Shown: positions 58,952 through 64,000 of the stretch, in pieces
How positions within the stretch are numbered: the stretch's first letter is position 1
Layout: every line of letters starts with the position of its first letter
Source: VGSG01 sp040756375
GTDB taxonomy: Bacteria; Desulfobacterota; Desulfomonilia; Desulfomonilales; Desulfomonilaceae
Reading direction: 5' to 3'
DNA length: 64,000 bases
NCBI GenBank assembly: GCA_040756375.1
Contig: JBFLZC010000005.1
Coordinates: forward strand, 1 to 64,000
Notes under the pieces: generated by a model
Told to the model about the DNA's origin: nothing
Database searches by the model: none
The model's input: the letters and a program-made list of their open reading frames with translations, nothing else
Position numbers and translations under genes: made by a program

Positions 58952-59664
58952 AGAAGATCCTGAGTGCACAAGACAAGGTCCGCCTGGCAATAGCCGTGGT
59001 CATCATTACGGCCGTGTGGGGGGTGTTCGCGTATCTGGCCCTCGTCGGGAAACTCGATCCTTTGATTTGCGCTTTTTGGGAGACGTTCGCAAGCCGAGAG
59101 CATTTGCGGACGTACGTGGAGAGTTGGGGTAGGCTAGCACCTCTGGCCTTTATCGTCATTCAAGCATTCCAGGTGGTCTTCGCGCCGATACCAGGCGAAT
59201 TCACCGGCGCGGTGGGTGGATTCATTTTCGGCGGGGTCCCAAACATAGTGTATTCAACTGTCGGTCTGGGGTTCGGATCGGCCGCTGCGTTCCTTGCGGC
59301 CCGAATTGTCGGATCGCCCATTGTCAACGTGTTGGTCCCTGACGAAACTCTGAAGCGGTTTCACTTCCTCACGGAGAGCCGGGGGATAGCGTTGGCAATC
59401 TTACTATTCGTCATTCCGGGCTTTCCAAAGGATTTTCTGTGCTACATCCTCGGTCTGAGTCCCATGAATTTCATCACATTCGTTCTGGTCTCCGCGCTGG
59501 GAAGGATCCCCGGGACGGTTCTGCTTAGCATGTGCGGCTCTGCAGTGTACAACGAAAATTGGATTCTCCTCTTTCTCATCTCGACGATTACTGCCATCGC
59601 GCTCGTCCTGGTGGTCTTCTACAGGGAGAGAATAGATTCCTGGCTGAAAAATTCTCGCGGTTGA
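58948..59664 (+). CDS. TVP38/TMEM64-family (VTT) membrane protein
   Basis: 238 aa, polytopic. The VTT signature lies in FAPIPGEFTGAVGGFIFGG and PGFPKDFLCYILGLSPMNFI. It is related to DedA and thought to transport or scramble lipids; its substrate is unknown. ATG 58948 overlaps the hflX stop, so both are translated from one message. Together with the DedA at 22690 it is the second VTT-fold gene in the window. Confidence 0.88.
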   Translation: MKKILSAQDKVRLAIAVVIITAVWGVFAYLALVGKLDPLICAFWETFASREHLRTYVESWGRLAPLAFIVIQAFQVVFAPIPGEFTGAVGGFIFGGVPNIVYSTVGLGFGSAAAFLAARIVGSPIVNVLVPDETLKRFHFLTESRGIALAILLFVIPGFPKDFLCYILGLSPMNFITFVLVSALGRIPGTVLLSMCGSAVYNENWILLFLISTITAIALVLVVFYRERIDSWLKNSRG

Positions 59665-59729
59665 GGCTCTATCCCGCTCCTTTTAAGCGGGCTGCCAAAA
59701 ACTCCGAACTAATCGAACAGCCACATTTT

Positions 59730-60122
59730 ATGGAATACGTCATGAACACTCGCTTCCGCGAATTTATGGAGGCATTTCTTCATCTCGGAGAGAATGGAAG
59801 TCTCTTTCCGAAGAAGTGTCGCGCGTGCGAACGAGTGTTCGAGTCTTACGCTGAGTATCTTCGACAAACGATCCCCAAGCGCCATGTCATGGAAGATTGC
59901 AGCGACGTAATGCGCAAGCCCTACACAATGCTGTACCGGCATTGCCTGTGCGGAAATACGCTTGTGCTTTCGCTTACTGACGAATCATATCCTTTGCTGG
60001 ATGAAATGTGGGCCGCGTTACGAGCGGAAGCCGAGCGGACCGGCAAGCCCTTGGAATCTGTGGTCAGCGAATTCCGCGAAGCCTGCGACCGCCATGTGAT
60101 TCGGCACTCTGATGAAGGCTAG
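59730..60122 (+). CDS. Hypothetical protein with two Cys pairs
   Basis: About 130 aa. A CRACERVFESYAEYLR segment and a later HCLCGNTL together form a CxxC...HCxC pattern that may bind zinc. The C-terminal ~50 residues are helical (LLDEMWAALRAEAERTGKPL). ATG at 59730 or 59742 are both possible; an extended frame from 59532 overlaps the VTT gene and looks random. Function unknown. Confidence 0.6.
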   Translation: MEYVMNTRFREFMEAFLHLGENGSLFPKKCRACERVFESYAEYLRQTIPKRHVMEDCSDVMRKPYTMLYRHCLCGNTLVLSLTDESYPLLDEMWAALRAEAERTGKPLESVVSEFREACDRHVIRHSDEG

Positions 60123-60186
60123 ACCCTGAAGCGCATGGCCATATACCGAAGCATTGGGACTGGCCACTGTTCGATGCGCCTTCTTC

Positions 60187-60250
60187 TGTAGGGGCGCACC
60201 CGCGCGTGCGCCCTGGACGCGCTTGGGCAGACGCGCTGGTCTGCCCCTAC
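60187..60250. repeat. Intergenic repeat, GTAGGGGC family, two-hairpin form
   Basis: Begins GTAGGGGC and ends GCCCCTAC. Two inner hairpins lie side by side: GGGCGCACCCG/CGTGCGCCC and GGGCAGACGCG/GGTCTGCCC. It is related to 24924-24952 and 62687-62746. Confidence 0.85.
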
Positions 60251-60294
60251 CGGACCCTGGCTCATTTCCTACTCTCGGCTGTATAGGTACTCAG

Positions 60295-60759
60295 ATGCAG
60301 CAACCCAAAGAGCTTCTCATCATATATCATTCTCAGTCAGGTAATACCGAACGCCTGGCCGAAGCCGTGGAACGCGGGGCGCGGCGCGTGCGCGGAGTCG
60401 CGGTCAGACGATTGAGAGCGGCGAAGGTCACGGCTCACGACTTCCGGACCGCTCGGTGCTTCGTCCTGTGCAGTCCGGAGTATTTCGGATACATGGCCGG
60501 AGCGCTCAAAGATGTCTTCGATCGCACTTACGACGAGGTCCGCGAGGAAGTTTCAGGTAGAGCTTATGCCGCGGTGGTCTGCGCGGGCAATGACGGAACC
60601 GGTGCGCTGAGCAGCATTGAGCGCATTATCCTGGGGTACAAACTGCGTCGGGTCCAGGAACCGATCGTCGTTCGGGGCGAACTTTCGGAAGCCGCTCTGG
60701 AACAATGCGTCAATCTGGGGCACACTTTGGCCGAAGGAATGGACTTAGGGATCTATTAG
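60295..60759 (+). CDS. Flavodoxin-like protein
   Basis: 154 aa with the flavodoxin phosphate-binding loop near the start (LLIIYHSQSGNTERLAEAVE). The middle strand and loop read VLCSPEYFGYMAGALKDVFD and AAVVCAGNDGTGALSSIERI, as in FMN-binding NADPH-dependent reductases and WrbA-like proteins. It probably carries FMN in electron transfer. ATG 60295 is chosen because the upstream frame runs through a repeat. A HAD phosphatase gene follows. Confidence 0.82.
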   Translation: MQQPKELLIIYHSQSGNTERLAEAVERGARRVRGVAVRRLRAAKVTAHDFRTARCFVLCSPEYFGYMAGALKDVFDRTYDEVREEVSGRAYAAVVCAGNDGTGALSSIERIILGYKLRRVQEPIVVRGELSEAALEQCVNLGHTLAEGMDLGIY

Positions 60760-60806
60760 TCCTGGCCCTCGAAATCAAAGGGCATTCAGGAGCAAGTGCC
60801 GTTCAC

Positions 60807-61448
60807 ATGATTCGTGATATTGTATTTGATCTTGGAAATGTTCTGCTTCGGGTAAACCGACCGACCGTCTATGAGCGGCTTACGCCCTATCTCCCACGGG
60901 ATCGGGCTCGTTTGCTGCGCGAAGATCCGAAGGCATTTGAACGCCTCTTTCATAGTTCGATCGCAGAACTGGAGACCGGTCGGATCACGTTCGATCGATT
61001 CCAGGACCAGGTGGAGGAGATCCTCGGAATGCATATGGACCCGGAGGAGTTCCGGTTCGCCTATTGTGACGCGTTCAGCCTGGATGCGGAGATGGTGCGA
61101 CTTGGAAAGGCTCTTTCCGTAAGGTACCGGACGTGGCTTGCTTCCAACACCAGCGAGGCCGACTACCGATATATCCTGGAGAGCTTTCCACAAGTATCGT
61201 TTTACCGATCGGCAGCCCTTTCGTACAAGCTGGGAGTTATGAAACCCGCGCGAGCCTATTTTGAAAGGACAATCGAGCAGTTTGGAATCGAACCGAAGTC
61301 CGCAATCTTCATTGACGACCTCGAAGCCAATGTGCAGGCTGCAATGCAAGTTGGCCTGCATGGGATCGTCTTTAAGGGCTATCCGAGCCTGCTGGTCGAG
61401 TTGGAAAGATTGGGCGTGAAGCCATGTAATGATGGGGACGGAGAATGA
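60807..61448 (+). CDS. HAD-superfamily phosphatase (subfamily IA)
   Basis: 213 aa. Motif I is IVFDLGNVLLRVN (the second Asp of DxD is replaced by Asn-Val), motif II ASNTSEAD, the motif III lysine LGVMKPARAYF and motif IV FIDDLEANVQAA. It resembles YihX-type sugar or nucleotide phosphatases, but the DxD change leaves catalysis uncertain. The start ATG 60807 has a distant AGGAG; an alternative start further upstream is possible. It overlaps argJ by 4 bp (ATGA). Confidence 0.82.
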   Translation: MIRDIVFDLGNVLLRVNRPTVYERLTPYLPRDRARLLREDPKAFERLFHSSIAELETGRITFDRFQDQVEEILGMHMDPEEFRFAYCDAFSLDAEMVRLGKALSVRYRTWLASNTSEADYRYILESFPQVSFYRSAALSYKLGVMKPARAYFERTIEQFGIEPKSAIFIDDLEANVQAAMQVGLHGIVFKGYPSLLVELERLGVKPCNDGDGE

Positions 61449-62647
61449 GTGGAGATTCACTGGAAATCAAGGGATATCGATTCTCGGCCGTTGCCGCGGG
61501 AATAAAGCAACCAGGCTCCGAACGGCACGATCTAGCCCTGATATGCGCGGAACAAAGCGCGACCGCCGCGTGCGTGACTACCACAAACCTTGTCTGCGCA
61601 GCGCCGGTGGAAATCACCCGCGAGCGCCTCAAGGGAGGGATTTGTCAGGCGATTCTCATCAATTCCGGCAATGCCAACGCGGTAACTGGAAAGCAGGGGT
61701 TCGACGACGCGGTCGGCTTGCTCGATAATGTGGCTCGAGACCTGAATATCGATCCTCAGCTTGTCGTGCCCATGTCCACGGGTGTCATCGGGGCACCATT
61801 GCCCGTGGATCGCATGAGCAGCAGCATCCCTGAGTTGGTGGCCGGCCTGGATGCAACAAGGGCTATGGATGTGGCCGAAGCCATGATGACCACCGACACT
61901 CAGCCGAAAACCGTGCTCCTGAACGAGACTATTGCGGGTCGGTCCATCCGGATGCTGGGCATGGTGAAAGGCGCGGGGATGATCGCGCCGAACATGGCCA
62001 CGCTGCTCGCTGTGGTGCTGGTGGACGTACGCGTGGAAGCCACAATGCTTGCCCAGGCCCTCCGAGACGCAACACAAAGCACCTTCAATGCTGTTACCAT
62101 CGATGGCGACACCAGCACTAACGACACGGTGATTGCGTTGACCGGCGGTTCGCCCTTGGCTGAGGAGCTCGGATCGGGTCAGGATGCAGCTGAAGCGTTC
62201 GCCGGCATGCTCCAGGCGGCCTGCGCTGATCTGGCGCGGCAAGTGGTCGCGGACGGTGAAGGCGCCACAAAGCTCGTAGAAATTCGGGTTCGAGGCGCGC
62301 GTGACCAAAGAGACGCTTTCACGGTCGCGAGAACCATCGCTGAATCTCCCTTAGTCAAGACCGCATTCTACGGTCAGGACCCCAACTGGGGACGCATCAT
62401 TGCAGCGGCCGGAAGATCCGGAGTCAGTTTCGATCCTCACCGGTTGGACCTTTTCATCGACAGCATCCCGGTGCTCAAGAACGGAGCCCCATGCACTGAT
62501 GACTGGGAACCCCAGGCTGCTCAAGCGATGAAGAAACGCGAATTTTCGGTGCTCCTGGACCTAAAGGATGGCTCAGCCGAGGCATTCATGCTCACCACCG
62601 ACCTTTCCGAGGAATACGTCCGCATCAACGCGGATTACCGCACGTGA
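61445..62647 (+). CDS. argJ: Glutamate N-acetyltransferase / amino-acid acetyltransferase ArgJ
   Basis: 400 aa of arginine biosynthesis: transfers acetyl from N-acetylornithine to glutamate (and may also use acetyl-CoA). Family signs are LINSGNANAVTGKQG, VPMSTGVIG, and the self-cleavage site KGAGMIAPNMATLLAV with the nucleophilic Thr, so it matures as an alpha/beta heterotetramer. It ends YVRINADYRT. The gene has the HAD phosphatase upstream with ATGA overlap. No other arg genes are adjacent. Confidence 0.95.
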   Translation: MSGDSLEIKGYRFSAVAAGIKQPGSERHDLALICAEQSATAACVTTTNLVCAAPVEITRERLKGGICQAILINSGNANAVTGKQGFDDAVGLLDNVARDLNIDPQLVVPMSTGVIGAPLPVDRMSSSIPELVAGLDATRAMDVAEAMMTTDTQPKTVLLNETIAGRSIRMLGMVKGAGMIAPNMATLLAVVLVDVRVEATMLAQALRDATQSTFNAVTIDGDTSTNDTVIALTGGSPLAEELGSGQDAAEAFAGMLQAACADLARQVVADGEGATKLVEIRVRGARDQRDAFTVARTIAESPLVKTAFYGQDPNWGRIIAAAGRSGVSFDPHRLDLFIDSIPVLKNGAPCTDDWEPQAAQAMKKREFSVLLDLKDGSAEAFMLTTDLSEEYVRINADYRT

Positions 62648-62686
62648 TGGGAATTCGTCATCCAATGAGCAAGGCCAGGAATCTGT

Positions 62687-62746
62687 GTAGGGGCAGACCC
62701 GCGGGTCTGCCCACTCTGTGGGCGCACACGCGGGTGCGCGCCGTAC
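62687..62746. repeat. Intergenic repeat, GTAGGGGC family, two-hairpin form
   Basis: GTAGGGGCAGACCCGCGGGT is followed by its own hairpin partner, then GGGCGCACACGCGGGTGCGC. The end is GCGCCGTAC rather than GCCCCTAC, so the outer pair is imperfect compared with 60187-60250. Confidence 0.8.
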
Positions 62747-62898
62747 CAGGGCTACGTTACTTCCTTGAACGCGAAATGGTATCAGCGGTGGGTCTTCGCA
62801 ACGGCGCCAAGACCTTTCTACCGAGCCAAGGCGCGTTGAAGGACCGAGATCAGATCGGAACCGTCAGAAAGCGACGCGATAATGTAGAACGAGTCCTG

Positions 62899-63384
62899 CT
62901 AGGTAGGCTTCCTCTCACAAACAGTGGTGCAGTATGGAACCTCTTCCGGGTCCTCGCCCGAACATGCGACGCACTCGCAGTCTTCGGGGTGATCTTCGGG
63001 GGGTTGGTACACTTCGCCTCGCTGTCGAGCTCGGTAGTCCTCAATGGCCCGGCGGAGCGCGTCCGAGCCCAGGTTGGAGCAATGGTGTTTCTTCTTGGGA
63101 AGCCCGCCCAGCGCATCGATCACAGACCTGGCGCTGATCTTCATTGCCTCGTCGAGCGTCATCCCTATGGCCATTTCACTCACGATGCTTGAAACAGCTA
63201 TCGCGGCGCCGCATCCGAACGTCTTAAACTTCACGTCTTCCAGCCGGCCGTCGTTGACCTTAATGTAGAAAGTCATGATGTCCCCGCACGCGGGGTTGCC
63301 GACTTCTCCGATCCCGTCCGCGTCTTCTATTTCACCCACATTGCGCGGGTTCTTGAAGTGCTCCATAACGATTTCGCTGTACAT
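62899..63384 (-). CDS. nifU: NifU/IscU-type iron-sulfur cluster scaffold with Cys-rich tail
   Basis: 161 aa. The U-type scaffold has its three ligands in place: EVGNPACGDIMTF, KTFGCGAAIAVSS and KKHHCSNLGSDALRRAI. The C-terminal ~35 residues form an extra Cys-rich stretch (DCECVACSGE...YCTTVCERK), not the [2Fe-2S] domain of classical NifU, and might bind another metal. It follows nifS on the minus strand with a 100-bp gap. GGTATG-type start at 63384 (MYSEIVMEHF) is standard. Confidence 0.9.
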   Translation of the reverse strand: MYSEIVMEHFKNPRNVGEIEDADGIGEVGNPACGDIMTFYIKVNDGRLEDVKFKTFGCGAAIAVSSIVSEMAIGMTLDEAMKISARSVIDALGGLPKKKHHCSNLGSDALRRAIEDYRARQRGEVYQPPEDHPEDCECVACSGEDPEEVPYCTTVCERKPT

Positions 63385-63485
63385 GGGTGTATCCTATCGA
63401 GGTCTTTTCCTGCGGATTCCGAAAGGTTGAATCCCCTGATGAATTTACCGAACCTACAAAACCGATCGCTACCCGAACGGTTTCC

Positions 63486-64000
63486 TTAGCCTGCTGCTTG
63501 AGTTTTGCCAGTCCTCTTGTACAGAGGCGACATGTCTCGCAATCTTTGCACGATCGGAGGCAGAATCCTCAGGAAATCATCTATATCCTCATCGGTGTTG
63601 TCCTGTCCCAGCGTAATGAGGAGCGACCCCTGAGCGGTGGCCGCGTCGATCCCCATGCAGAGCATCACGTGCGAGACTTTGAGCGATCGAGAGATGCATG
63701 CGGAACCACTGGCAATCTTCACACCTTCCATGTCCAGGAACAGGAGCATGGATTCGCCCTCAACGTACTTCACCGTCAGACTCACGTTATTCGGAAGTCG
63801 TTGCGCGGGATGGCCCACGATTTCAACCTCTTCCACTGCCTTGGGGACCTCCGCGATGAGCCGATCCCTGAGCCTCCTTGCGTGCGCCATGCGCGACGGC
63901 AGCTCCCGCAATGCAACCTCGGCCGCCATCCCCATTCCCACTATGCCTGGAACGTTCTCCGTGCCGGCTCTCAGTCCGTTCTCCTGGATGCCGCCATCAA
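63486..64000 (-). CDS. nifS: Cysteine desulfurase NifS/IscS (C-terminal part)
   Basis: Partial gene running past the window edge. The visible C-terminal ~170 residues include GGIQENGLRAGTENVPG, typical of the class V aminotransferase fold, and the catalytic-cysteine loop ASGSACISRSLKVSHVML. It supplies sulfur for the NifU-like scaffold next to it. The stop at 63486 is in frame, and the 5' end lies beyond 64000. Confidence 0.92.
   Translation of the reverse strand, partial: DGGIQENGLRAGTENVPGIVGMGMAAEVALRELPSRMAHARRLRDRLIAEVPKAVEEVEIVGHPAQRLPNNVSLTVKYVEGESMLLFLDMEGVKIASGSACISRSLKVSHVMLCMGIDAATAQGSLLITLGQDNTDEDIDDFLRILPPIVQRLRDMSPLYKRTGKTQAAG

Noticed and set aside
62644..63192. 182-aa plus-strand ORF after argJ
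   Set aside because: Its first part reads a repeat and the rest is antisense to the NifU-like gene.

Overview
The window reads as chromosomal DNA of an anaerobic deltaproteobacterium (Desulfobacterota, broadly Desulfomonile/Syntrophobacter-like). This is inferred from a CooC-type CO dehydrogenase maturation ATPase beside a MetE/UROD-fold methyltransferase, an HTH plus two-cluster ferredoxin protein, tripartite tricarboxylate (TTT) and TRAP receptors, three HU/IHF proteins, RNase Y, and many intergenic palindromic repeats. No phage, CRISPR array, rRNA operon or complete insertion sequence is seen.

Layout. 1-7908: an unusual G18/C16 homopolymer edge, then glmU-dusB-fis, a promoter-driven zapB-like/zapA pair with a 6S RNA immediately downstream, RNase Y, a degenerate histidine kinase and a membrane-bound lytic transglycosylase. 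7909-16873: a 0.9 kb non-coding stretch with a large inverted repeat and an orphan terminator, tyrS, an exported ORF interrupted by UGA, a Lys/Pro-rich DNA-binding-like protein, rtcA and an HU with a zinc-binding tail, cooC, a MetE-like gene and a Cys/Pro-rich exported protein. 17220-26260: TPR protein, rph, a UROD-like gene, cvpA, a LysM lipoprotein, tRNA-Ala, DedA, HTH-ferredoxin and MFS. 26313-42178: a large catabolic island. 42792-46773: a ferric-reductase-like flavoprotein, a Tat amidohydrolase and a DUF169 protein. 46992-48019: a tRNA-Thr gene with a 61-bp duplicated 3' end enclosing only a MntA-HepT toxin-antitoxin pair. 48319-64000: site-2 protease, GspE/PilB ATPase, IHF/HU, a dynamin-like GTPase, an M16 peptidase, hflX, a TVP38-family protein, a flavodoxin-like protein, a HAD phosphatase, argJ and an nifS-nifU pair (nifS runs off the end).

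The most coherent system is 26313-42178. An IclR regulator precedes TctB-TctA-TctC, an orphan TRAP receptor, an M24-fold protein that has lost most metal ligands, a Gfo/Idh dehydrogenase, a KduI/IolB-like isomerase, a KDPG-type aldolase, a LarA-type nickel-pincer epimerase, a zinc sugar/polyol dehydrogenase, a D-2-hydroxyacid dehydrogenase and an FGGY kinase, all co-directional and tightly spaced. This looks like uptake and breakdown of an unidentified sugar acid. Two nearly identical promoter-operator modules (26313-26373 and 28204-28264) probably place both an upstream solute receptor and the IclR gene under IclR control.

Other second-look items are the 6S RNA, probable CTG and ATT start codons (zapA and the M50 protease), the UGA-interrupted exported ORF, the tRNA-Thr mini-island, and several distinct families of intergenic inverted repeats.
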